From the NCBI GenBank assembly GCA_963729195.1, contig CAVSNF010000006.1, positions 1 to 64,000 of the forward strand: DNA of 64,000 nucleotides, in the 5' to 3' direction. The position numbers and the translations under genes are program-made. Below, one piece after another: positions 47,615 through 55,369 of this stretch; the first letter of the stretch is position 1, and each line of letters begins with the position of its first letter. The DNA comes from CAVPTL01 sp963729195. GTDB lineage: Bacteria; Actinomycetota; Thermoleophilia; Gaiellales; JAICJC01. The notes beneath the pieces were generated by a model. That model ran no database searches. It saw nothing but the letters and a program-made list of their open reading frames with translations, and had not been told where the DNA came from.

Positions 47615-47686
47615 CCAGCGCCGGAGCCGTCGCTCCCGCCGAGTTCGCGAGCGGCTTCGCCGCCGGCTCCGAAGGCTTCTCGGCGG

Positions 47687-49285
47687 TCAGCACGAGCTGC
47701 CGGGTCCCAAGAGCGCGTCCCCGAGTGAATCCGGCGACGGGTCGATGTGGAGCGTGAGCGGTCCGGCAACCGAGGTGCGAATGGCGGTCATCCCATCGGC
47801 GGTGGCGCTCAGGCAGGAGCCGGCCGGCGATCGCCAGTAGGGGCTGTAGTGCACCCGCAGGGTGTACATGCCGGCGTGCGAGAGCCACATCCTCACCGAA
47901 GCGGGAGTGATCCGCAGCAGACGCGCGTGATCGCCGGCCGGGGGTGTCAGTATCGCGACGGGATGGGGAAGCTGGTAGAGCGTCCAGTTGCGTGTGTGCC
48001 ACAGTTCGGTGAGCCCCGAGCGTCCCGACCTGAGCAGCTCGGCTTCGGCCACGGCGCTGTAGTCCAGGCGCGTGCTGGGGAGGAAGACGTACCGGACACC
48101 CATGGTGCGCAGCCAGCCGCGGTATGCACGGCCTGTGAGTTCGTCCCCACGGTAGAGAACCTGGTTTTGCGGATAGTCGTTCTGCCGGTACCACCCCCGG
48201 GCCAGCGGGGTGCCGCGGGTGGCAAGGTAGTACGCCTCCCAGTGGCCCCAAGTTGCCACAACCTCGACCCGATACGCCTGCGAAGCATGACGGTTGAGGA
48301 AACCGATCACAGGGCGCCAGTAGCTGAGTGCGGCGGCCGGGTCCCGTGCCTCCGCGTACGCATCAATCACCACCGGGGTCATCTGAAGGCTGAGTGCGGC
48401 CACGAGGATGGCTGCGACGACAACCCGATGACGCGGGTGGTTTCCCACACGTGAGGCCATCCAGAGAAGCGGCATCCCCGCTATTGAGAACACACGAGCC
48501 GCATTGGATCCGACGGGTGTGGAGAGGGCGAATGCGAGCACATTTGCCACCAGGTACACAACGAAGAACGCACGCAGTGCACTTCGCTCCCCGCGGAGGC
48601 CGCACAGATACAGACCGCCCCCGGAGAACACCGCGATCACGACCAGGTCGGTCCCGCCGTAGGCGTAGTACCCCTGTGAGGCGAACAGTCGTGACCATGC
48701 AGCCGCCAGCCCAACCAGGAGCACCAAGAACACGGCTTGTGCCCGGTTTGCCGTCAGCACCTCGAGGGGACGATGCTGGTCGACCACCGCAGCCAATAGG
48801 CAGAGCACGAGCACAAAGAAGGCGAGTGGCGAGAAGCACGCGGTGGCCGCCGCGGCGAGGGCGAAGCCCAGGCGAGACCGCCTCTGGGCTGCGACCAATG
48901 TGAGCACGGCGAACGCCGACCCGGCCAGGAACGGATACATACCGGACACCATCATGACCGCCGGGCCCGTAACGGCGAACGCCGTCGCCGGCCCCCGCCC
49001 GGCGTTCCCGAAGCGACGCTGGGCCATGCTTGCGAAGGCGCCCCCCAGTACCCCGCACGCCAACACCGACACCCAGAAGATCCCCACCATCGACGCTGCG
49101 GCGTAGTACAGGAGGCTGTAGGTGACGAACTGGTAGTTACCCGCGTACCAGTAGTTGTTCCAGATCGTGAACCCGAAATGTGTGAATGCCCAGGTCTGAA
49201 ACAGATGCGCAGGGGCATCGACACCCGGCGGGGCGGCGAGCGAGATCGCGATACCCACCGACAGACCGATCGCCGCGCAACTCAT
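47687..49285 (-). CDS. Large polytopic membrane protein, GT-C/DUF6541-like
   Basis: 532 residues from ATG 49285 (MSCAAIGLSVGIAISLAAPP); a longer frame reaches back into the repeat at 49372. About ten spans (NYQFVTYSLLYYAAASMVGI, ACFSPLAFFVLVLCLLAAVV, GMPLLWMASRVG) and a 200-residue C-terminal outer domain (HASQAYRVEVVATWGHWEAY, RYVFLPSTRLDYSA). The shape is that of a membrane glycosyltransferase, but no catalytic motif is sure. It precedes the phosphatase by 72 bp. Confidence 0.68.
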   Translation of the reverse strand: MSCAAIGLSVGIAISLAAPPGVDAPAHLFQTWAFTHFGFTIWNNYWYAGNYQFVTYSLLYYAAASMVGIFWVSVLACGVLGGAFASMAQRRFGNAGRGPATAFAVTGPAVMMVSGMYPFLAGSAFAVLTLVAAQRRSRLGFALAAAATACFSPLAFFVLVLCLLAAVVDQHRPLEVLTANRAQAVFLVLLVGLAAAWSRLFASQGYYAYGGTDLVVIAVFSGGGLYLCGLRGERSALRAFFVVYLVANVLAFALSTPVGSNAARVFSIAGMPLLWMASRVGNHPRHRVVVAAILVAALSLQMTPVVIDAYAEARDPAAALSYWRPVIGFLNRHASQAYRVEVVATWGHWEAYYLATRGTPLARGWYRQNDYPQNQVLYRGDELTGRAYRGWLRTMGVRYVFLPSTRLDYSAVAEAELLRSGRSGLTELWHTRNWTLYQLPHPVAILTPPAGDHARLLRITPASVRMWLSHAGMYTLRVHYSPYWRSPAGSCLSATADGMTAIRTSVAGPLTLHIDPSPDSLGDALLGPGSSC

Positions 49286-49371
49286 AACTCCGCCGCTCGG
49301 GCCCCAGGTACGAAACCTAACGGGAACCCGCCGAGTCGCCGCGTTAACGGCCCTGCAGTATCTCAGTGCGG

Positions 49372-49441
49372 CCACCGCCGACCTCGAGAGTTCATGTCCG
49401 CACTCTCGCAACCGCTGGTGAGCAATCGTTCACGTTGTCCG
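49372..49441 (-). repeat. 70-bp repeat, copy B
   Basis: Reverse complement of the kelch leader and start at 31946-32015 with four differences. Read on the minus strand it has the same GAGAG and ATG, but the frame ends after ten codons (MNSRGRRWPH then TGA). It lies 87 bp upstream of the membrane gene start. The rest of 49286-49531 holds no other gene that I can support. Confidence 0.88.
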
Positions 49442-49531
49442 CCTAGCATCAATCGCCCGCCCAAGCGCCCACGCCCAAACCCGTTGGTGCAATCAATCGC
49501 GGACAAATCGACGATGGTTAAGGTGGGTGGA

Positions 49532-49795
49532 ATGGACACTGGCGGCGTCAGCTCTCGAATCACCGCAGCGAAGCGAAGGATGCGAATCGCCGAAGCCGGG
49601 GTGGTCATCATCGGCGTGTCGGTGTTCGCAGCCGGGATCGGGCTGGTGAGGGCACATGCCGCAGGTCACGCACGGCACCCTCGAGCACTTGCGGCTCCCC
49701 CGCAATTCGTTCACGTTGTACGCCAAGACGCACTGCAGGGCGGCCTCATCGCGCCGGCTCAAGCACCGCCGAGCGCCGCGACGAGCCCATCATGA
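49532..49795 (+). CDS. Small single-span membrane protein, first gene of cassette 3
   Basis: 87 residues from ATG 49532 (or 93 from ATG 49514). A basic N-terminus (SSRITAAKRRMRIAEAG), one span (VVIIGVSVFAAGIGLVRA), and an outer tail with several His and Pro/Ala (HAAGHARHPRALAAPPQF). Its stop overlaps the ApbE start (ATGA). It resembles the small proteins of the other cassettes in layout only; I cannot align the sequences well. Confidence 0.68.
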   Translation: MDTGGVSSRITAAKRRMRIAEAGVVIIGVSVFAAGIGLVRAHAAGHARHPRALAAPPQFVHVVRQDALQGGLIAPAQAPPSAATSPS

Positions 49796-50643
49796 CATTG
49801 GAGCAGTTCGCGTCCATGGGTTGCACCGTGGTCGTGGCGGGGGCCACCCAGTCGGAACTCGATGCGGTACGCCGCCTTTTCGACGATCGCGACGCAACGT
49901 TCTCGCGGTTTCGCCGCCACAGCGAGCTGAGCCGCGTGAACGCGCGCAGCGGTCGAGTCGTTTCGATCTCGCCGATCTTTGCCCGCATGCTGGAGCGCGC
50001 CTTCGGCGCGGCCGCGCAGACCGACGGCCTGGTCGATCCAACGCTCGGGCGCGCACTGGAAGCCGCAGGCTACGACCGCGACTTCGCGCAGCTTGCACCG
50101 GTGGCGTCGCCCGCGGCAGCCGGCCCGCGAGGAACGCTGGGGTCAGTGCGCTTGGGCGACGGGCTTCTGTGGGTGCCCGACGGCGTTCAGCTCGATCTGA
50201 ACGGAGTGGTCAAAGCGAGCACCGTGGACGACGCGCTCTCGTTGATACGGGGAGAAGGTTTCGTTTGCGCAGGGGGTGACCTGGCAACCCGTGGCGCGGT
50301 CGATGTGGCACTTCCCGGCGGCGCTGCCGTGCGACTGACGGCGGGGGCACTCGCCACCAGTGGCTCTGTGCGGCGTCGCTGGCTGCGGGCGGGAGTAGTT
50401 CAGCACCACCTGATCGATCCGCGGACCGGACGCCCGGCCGAATCTGTCTGGGAGCAGGTGACCGTCTCGGGTGCCTCGTGTCTTGATGCCGATATCGCCG
50501 CCAAAGCAAGCTTCTTACTCTCCGACGAAGGGCCGGGATGGCTCGATCGGCTCGGCATCCCCGGTCGGTTTGTCGCAGCCGACCAGACCGTCACCGCCAA
50601 CGAGGCATGGCGGATGAGTCTTGACGAGGCGATATGCACCTGA
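49792..50643 (+). CDS. apbE: FAD:protein FMN transferase (ApbE) 3, divergent
   Basis: 283 residues. MTLEQFASMGCTVVVAGATQ, FSRFRRHSELSRVNARSGRV, GLVDPTLGRALEAAGYDRDF, HHLIDPRTGRPAESVWEQVT and VSGASCLDADIAAKASFLL show the ApbE fold. The core FAD motif is DLNGVVKAS where ApbE 1 and 2 have DLGGIGKG, and the protein is shorter. This could mean a different flavin substrate or weaker activity. It overlaps the FerR 3 start by ten bases. Confidence 0.86.
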   Translation: MTLEQFASMGCTVVVAGATQSELDAVRRLFDDRDATFSRFRRHSELSRVNARSGRVVSISPIFARMLERAFGAAAQTDGLVDPTLGRALEAAGYDRDFAQLAPVASPAAAGPRGTLGSVRLGDGLLWVPDGVQLDLNGVVKASTVDDALSLIRGEGFVCAGGDLATRGAVDVALPGGAAVRLTAGALATSGSVRRRWLRAGVVQHHLIDPRTGRPAESVWEQVTVSGASCLDADIAAKASFLLSDEGPGWLDRLGIPGRFVAADQTVTANEAWRMSLDEAICT

Positions 50644-51620
50644 CCTCCAACCCGATCGACTGGTACGCCGCGCGGGCGGCGGGCATAGCGGCGTATGTCG
50701 TGCTGACGATGGTGGTGTGCCTCGGATTGACGCTGGCGGCCAAGGCTCCTGGAAGGCGGTGGCCGCGATGGCCCGCGTTTGCGGTCGAAGACGTGCACCG
50801 CGTCGGTGGGTTGCTGGTTGGCACGTTCATCGCCATCCACATCGTCGCAATCGCAGTCGACTCGTTCCTGCCGTTCTCGCCGCTCCAGCTGATCGTGCCG
50901 CTCACCGCCGCCTATCGACCGATCTGGACGGGGCTGGGAATCGCCGCCGCCGAGCTGCTGCTCGCCCTCGCGGTGACGAACCACTACCGCCGCCGCCTGA
51001 CCCACGTCGTCTGGCGGCGGGCGCACTACGCCAACTTTGCGGTGTGGACAGCGGCAACGTTGCACGGCATGGGCAGCGGCACCGACCGAAACGCACCCGC
51101 GATGATCGCGCTCTACACGGTCGCATCAGCCGCGGTGCTCGCGCTCACGACGTGGCGAATCGCTCAACGTCGCCCAGGGATCACCAGATCCGGCCTCAAG
51201 ATCGCCGCCGCCGGAACTGTCGGTGCGATCTTGGTGCTCGCACTGATGAGTGGCCCGCTGTCCACCCACAACCGCCCATTCAACGCCCGGACGTTCAACG
51301 ACGTGCTCAACGGCACCATCCTGCAGCAGTCCGGTTCCACCAGAGCGATCGTCTCCATGACCGGCAACGGCATCGGCCGCCAGAACGTGCTGGTCCGCGC
51401 CGACCTGCTTGTGGGCACCAACAGCCTTGAGGCGACCAGCTTCCAGCTTGAGTTTCTCCCCAGCGGAACAGTCTGCCGAGGGTCGGTCACCAATGTGCAG
51501 TCGTTCGGGTTCGACGGAGTATGTCGTCTACCCGACCACACGCACCGCACGGTGCACGCCCGTTGGCAGCTGACCTCCGACGCGCAGCTTCGGGGCACGC
51601 TTACGGCCAACGACGCCTGA
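50634..51620 (+). CDS. Ferric-reductase-like transmembrane protein 3 with extra C-terminal domain
   Basis: 328 residues. Five or six spans with His55/His69 (VEDVHRVGGLLVGTFIAIHI) and His131/His144 (AHYANFAVWTAATLHGM), the same spacing as the other two. After another span (KIAAAGTVGAILVLALMSGP) there is an outer domain of about 120 residues (DVLNGTILQQSGSTRAIVSM, CRGSVTNVQSFGFDGVCRLP) with two Cys, seen in neither of the other copies and unlike FMN_bind. It may dock a partner. Confidence 0.84.
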   Translation: MHLTSNPIDWYAARAAGIAAYVVLTMVVCLGLTLAAKAPGRRWPRWPAFAVEDVHRVGGLLVGTFIAIHIVAIAVDSFLPFSPLQLIVPLTAAYRPIWTGLGIAAAELLLALAVTNHYRRRLTHVVWRRAHYANFAVWTAATLHGMGSGTDRNAPAMIALYTVASAAVLALTTWRIAQRRPGITRSGLKIAAAGTVGAILVLALMSGPLSTHNRPFNARTFNDVLNGTILQQSGSTRAIVSMTGNGIGRQNVLVRADLLVGTNSLEATSFQLEFLPSGTVCRGSVTNVQSFGFDGVCRLPDHTHRTVHARWQLTSDAQLRGTLTANDA

Positions 51621-51660
51621 ACCCGATCGCGCTCTACTACGTGTTGCGTATTACGTGAAA

Positions 51661-51672
51661 CATAGTACTATG
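51661..51672. promoter_or_regulatory. Palindrome before padR, likely autoregulatory operator
   Basis: CATAGTACTATG, a perfect 12-bp palindrome in an AT-rich stretch that touches the GGAGG ribosome site of the padR gene. PadR repressors often bind such sites in their own promoters. Confidence 0.55.
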
Positions 51673-51677
51673 GAGGT

Positions 51678-52001
51678 ATGGGCAATGGCCGAAACGACCC
51701 ATCGACTCTGATCCTGACCAGCCTCGCATCAGGGCCAAAGCACGGTTATGCGCTGCAACAGGACATCGCCGGTTTCACTGGGACGGTGCTCGGACCCGGC
51801 ACACTGTACGGCGCGATTGGACGGTTGGAGCAGCGGGGCCTGATCGAGCCGGTTGGGGCGAGCGGCCGCAAACAGCCCTATCAGCTGACGGCGGCAGGAG
51901 CCGAGGTGCTCCAGGCAACCCTCGGCGAGCTGCGAGTGATCGTCGAGGCGGGTACCTCCCGGCTGACCGGGCTACCCGGCATCGCGGAGAGCCCGGCGTG
52001 A
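51678..52001 (+). CDS. PadR-family transcriptional regulator
   Basis: 107 residues. Winged helix: STLILTSLASGPKHGYALQQ, GPGTLYGAIGRLEQRGLIEP, QPYQLTAAGAEVLQATLGEL. The short C-terminus is typical of the PadR-s2 group. ATG preceded by GGAGG. The GTGA overlap with the next membrane protein is the usual padR/target arrangement. Likely a dimeric repressor of its own operon. Confidence 0.93.
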   Translation: MGNGRNDPSTLILTSLASGPKHGYALQQDIAGFTGTVLGPGTLYGAIGRLEQRGLIEPVGASGRKQPYQLTAAGAEVLQATLGELRVIVEAGTSRLTGLPGIAESPA

Positions 52002-52841
52002 GCGCCCGCCGTACCCGCCTGGCGGTGCGCTTTTACCCTGCTGAGTGGCGAGCCCGCTACGGCGAGGAGTTGGAGTCGCTGATCGAAGAGTCGTGTGGCG
52101 GCGACGTCTCTTGGCGGCTGTGGTTCGACGTGGCCTGGACAGGAGTCTGCGAGCGGCTGCACGCCACCTGCAAGGTTGCCGGAGATGTGTCACCGGGCGA
52201 GCGGTCGCGGAGCGGCGCGTTGCTGGTGCTGAGCGCGTGGGTGATGATCACCGTGGCAGGTCTGGTGGTGCAGAAGACCTCGGAGCAGTGGCAGACCGCG
52301 ACCGGCGGAAGCACCGTGTTCGACGTGGTGAAACTCGCTGCCGCGCTCGGATCGGCCATGATACTGACTGGCATCGCAGCGGCCGTCCCTGCTCTGGTGA
52401 GATACGTGGAAGCCGGCGGCTGGCACTCAATCCGCGGACCCATCCGTCGGGCCGGCGCCGTGACCGTCGTGACCGTCGCTGGAACAGCCGGCCTCGTGAT
52501 CTGGGCTCGTCAGCTCAGTGCGGCACAACGAAACGGTGACGACGCTGGCGTACTCACTTGCATTCCTCGCGTGGGCCGTCCTGGTCGTCACTTGCCTCGT
52601 GTTGTGGGCGGACGCAGCGATCACTACCGGGCGACGGCTGGAACTCTCCCCGAGAGTGGCCAGGCTGCACGCTTGGCTGGCGGTGGGGGTGACTGCCAGC
52701 ATGCTGGTGATCACCGCCGCCACGCTTGTGTGGTGGGCACAGACCGAAGTCGCCGCGGCATGGGTGATGATCGCGTGCGTGGCAACGATGGCACTCGCCA
52801 CCGCACTCGCGAGTGCCGGAGCGGTGCGCGCCGTCAGATAG
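51998..52841 (+). CDS. Membrane protein co-expressed with PadR (one frameshift)
   Basis: About 280 residues. A cytoplasmic N-terminus (RTRLAVRFYPAEWRARYGEE, a pattern common in PadR-linked proteins) and four to six spans (WVMITVAGLVVQ, AVTVVTVAGTAGLVIWARQL). A shift near 52530 leads to ETVTTLAYSLAFLAWAVLVV and HAWLAVGVTASMLVITAATL, ending AGAVRAVR. The function of these partners is unknown; envelope stress sensing has been suggested for some. Confidence 0.72.
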
Positions 52842-52891
52842 CGGATGGCGTCGAGGGTGGGGAGATAGTCGTCTTCGGGCGCGGGTCGCCT

Positions 52892-53074
52892 CTATGGCAG
52901 ATACGAGTCGCGGCGCGCATCGAGGACGCTCGGCTCTGTGCTCACGCGGAGATCGGCGTAAAACTCGAAGAGTCGCGCGACCAACTCCCCCGGGCTCACA
53001 CCGGCTTCTGCCGCAAGGTTCTTAATAGCCACAACGACTTCGTCGGGAACGCCCTGGAGCAGAATCATTGCCAT
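52892..53074 (-). CDS. Ribbon-helix-helix-like small protein, possible orphan antitoxin
   Basis: 60 residues: MAMILLQGVPDEVVVAIKNL, AAEAGVSPGELVARLFEFYA. The beta-strand, helix, turn, helix order resembles FitA/Arc-type antitoxins. GAGGAAT lies upstream of the ATG. No toxin gene follows or precedes it. The 220 bp upstream (53075-53295) hold no gene I can support. Confidence 0.5.
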   Translation of the reverse strand: MAMILLQGVPDEVVVAIKNLAAEAGVSPGELVARLFEFYADLRVSTEPSVLDARRDSYLP

Positions 53075-53295
53075 AGGTTGGTATTCCTCGTAGGAGCCCG
53101 GTGGCTTGGGACCGCGAGTACCGAGAGGGCCGGCGGCATCGTCCCACGCCGCGCCTGAGCGTTCTCTGAAAAACGCGCGCGAACCAGCTGAGCATGGGGA
53201 GCAGGCTCCCTGCCTCCTCAGAGCGGCGGCCTGGCATGTCAGTTCCGGCGAACCCGAGGTCGCGAGGCCACGGGCACCTCATTCGGAAACTGCGC

Positions 53296-54228
53296 TCAGA
53301 CTGCCGGCGGCAGCGTCGATGAGCGTTGAACCAGCTCCGGCGGGGTTCGAATTAAGACGTCACCCCGGGTTGGCCGACCCTGAACGACGTCGAAGAGACG
53401 CGCCACTGCTCGTCCGGTTACCTCGGCGAGTGGCATTCGCACCACGGTCATCGCCGGCACCAGGTACGCGGCGAACGGCGCGTCGTTGATGGCCACGAGC
53501 GATACATCCCGCGGCGCCGTGTACCCGGCCTCGCGCACCCCGTGGAGCGCTCCTGCCGCGTCACCGACTGTCCACAACACGACCGCGGTTGGCCGTGGAG
53601 TGAGCGCCAGGAGTTGCCGTATCGCCCGCGCCGGGCCGGCCATCGGGTCGGAGCTGGAAACCGCCACGTAGCCCGCCGGCAGGTGCAGTCCGGCATCAGT
53701 GGTCGCCCGCCGGAAGCCGGTCTCGCGGCGGGCGACAGTGTCAGCCTCGCCAGGCCCGGTGACGTACGCGATCCGGGTGTGCCCGAGTTCAATCAGGTGA
53801 CTCACGGCGAGATAGAGCGCCGCCTCGTCGTCGAACGCCACCCCAGGCGCGATCCCGGGGATGCGGCGGTTGACCAGCACCAGCGGCAGGTTCTGGCGAG
53901 AAATCGCGGCGATCGCGTCGGTGGTCGGCATCATCGTCCCCATCAAGAGGCCGTCCATGCGTCGTTCGCGCAGCAGATCCTCGTACGCTTCGCGCCGGTC
54001 GACGAACTCGTTCGCGTCGGCGATCATCACCGCGCAGCCCGACCTCGCACCGCGGCGGCGCGCCTCGGCAATCACCTCGAGGTTCTCTGGGTAGCGCAGG
54101 TTGACGACCAGCCCGAGCAGTCTGAACCGAGACCGTCGCCCATGCCGCGGTCCATGTTGGGGCAGGTGCTCGCCTGCGGCTCGGAAGGCGGGCGTGCGGC
54201 TGGGCCGGTGCGGGTGCGGCGCACTCAT
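53296..54228 (-). CDS. LacI-type effector-binding protein lacking the DNA-binding domain
   Basis: 310 residues. The whole periplasmic-binding-like domain is present (LGLVVNLRYPENLEVIAEAR, MDGLLMGTMMPTTDAIAAIS, SHLIELGHTRIAYVTGPGEA, PRDVSLVAINDAPFAAYLVP, LTRPELVQR-like end), but the N-terminus has no helix-turn-helix or hinge, only a His/Arg/Pro-rich leader. Its ATG overlaps the stop of the complete LacI gene before it (ATGA), so this start is probably real and the missing domain is not an annotation slip. It could act by forming mixed dimers with its neighbours. Confidence 0.75.
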   Translation of the reverse strand: MSAPHPHRPSRTPAFRAAGEHLPQHGPRHGRRSRFRLLGLVVNLRYPENLEVIAEARRRGARSGCAVMIADANEFVDRREAYEDLLRERRMDGLLMGTMMPTTDAIAAISRQNLPLVLVNRRIPGIAPGVAFDDEAALYLAVSHLIELGHTRIAYVTGPGEADTVARRETGFRRATTDAGLHLPAGYVAVSSSDPMAGPARAIRQLLALTPRPTAVVLWTVGDAAGALHGVREAGYTAPRDVSLVAINDAPFAAYLVPAMTVVRMPLAEVTGRAVARLFDVVQGRPTRGDVLIRTPPELVQRSSTLPPAV

Positions 54229-55307
54229 ACGCTGGCCGGCGGCTGCGCAGTCGACCCGCGTACGACGATCTCGGGCGGCGTCTCGATGATCACGTCGTCG
54301 ACAGCCTCCCCACGGATCCGTTTGATGAGCTGGGCAACGGCTGTCTCGGCGACTTCGCGCATCGGCATCCGCACGACGGTCAGCGGCGGGTCGAGATAGG
54401 CCGCGAGCGGTGCGTCCTGCATCGCCACCAGCGACACGTCGCCCGGGAGCGCGAAGCCGCCCGCGCGCAGCGCCGCCATCGCGCCGACGGCTTGCGCGAT
54501 GCTCCCGAGCACGATCGCCGTGGGCGGCGCGGGGCGGCTCATCAGCTCCTGCGCCGCGCCGAAACCGGCGTCCTCGGTCGAGCCGGCGTCGAGTATCTCG
54601 CCGCTCGAGGTCAGGTTGTGCCGGGCAAGGGAGTGAGAGTACGCCTCACGCCGCCGCGTCGACGCGTCGCTCTTGGCCGCTCCGGCCACGTAGGAGAGTG
54701 CGGTGTGGCCGAGCCCGACGAGGTGGTCGACGGCTAGCGCCACTCCGGCGGCGTCGTCTGCCGACACCGAGAGCGCGCCGGTACCCGGGCGCCAGTCGAT
54801 CAACACGAACGGCATCTGGCGCTCGGTCAGTTCGTCCACCAGGTACGAGTCCGCATCGCCGGCGGCCATCACCAGCCCGTCCACCCGTCGTTCGAGCAGT
54901 AGCCGGCGGTGTGCCGAGCCGTTTGAACGCAGGTCGTTGGCGTCGGCGAGGAGTACCACATAGCCGTCCTTTGCGGCCTGGCGCTCGGCGCCCTGGATCA
55001 GGTCGACGCTGCCTGCGCCGCTCACATCTGAGAGCACCAGCCCGAGCGTCGTGGTGCCACGCATGCGCAGTCCGCGGGCGAACGCGTTGGGTGTGTATCC
55101 GAGCTCGCGGGCAGCCTCTCGCACCCGGTCGCGGGTCTCGGCCCGCGCCGACAGCGTGGGGTCGTCGTTGAGAATCCGCGAGGCGATCGAGGGGTTCACC
55201 CCTGCGGCCGCGGCCACGTCGCGCAGACGCGCTGGTGCCGCAGCCTCTGGGCCTGCCGGTGTCCCACGGGACTTCCCACGCGTGGAATTGGGTTCGCTCT
55301 TGGCCAT
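54225..55307 (-). CDS. LacI-family transcriptional regulator 2
   Basis: 360 residues from ATG 55307 with CAGGAG upstream. Helix-turn-helix and hinge at about residues 28-80 (RLRDVAAAAGVNPSIASRIL, ARELGYTPNAFARGLRMR), then the effector domain (TTTLGLVLSDVSGAGSVDLI, DHLVGLGHTALSYVAGAAKS, LPGDVSLVAMQDAPLAAYLD, TVVRMPMREVAETAVAQLI). A small sugar or organic acid ligand is usual. Middle member of the three-gene series. Confidence 0.92.
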   Translation of the reverse strand: MAKSEPNSTRGKSRGTPAGPEAAAPARLRDVAAAAGVNPSIASRILNDDPTLSARAETRDRVREAARELGYTPNAFARGLRMRGTTTLGLVLSDVSGAGSVDLIQGAERQAAKDGYVVLLADANDLRSNGSAHRRLLLERRVDGLVMAAGDADSYLVDELTERQMPFVLIDWRPGTGALSVSADDAAGVALAVDHLVGLGHTALSYVAGAAKSDASTRRREAYSHSLARHNLTSSGEILDAGSTEDAGFGAAQELMSRPAPPTAIVLGSIAQAVGAMAALRAGGFALPGDVSLVAMQDAPLAAYLDPPLTVVRMPMREVAETAVAQLIKRIRGEAVDDVIIETPPEIVVRGSTAQPPASV

Positions 55308-55369
55308 AACGTGGCTCCTGCCGCCAACGACTCGGACAGCACGAATCGTCCCGTGGCCGGCCGGCGAAG

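Noticed and set aside
50466..50520. VSGASCLDAD in ApbE 3 as an FMN acceptor motif
   Set aside because: This is the conserved C-terminal ApbE motif itself (V-x-GASC-x-x-AD), found in all ApbE enzymes.
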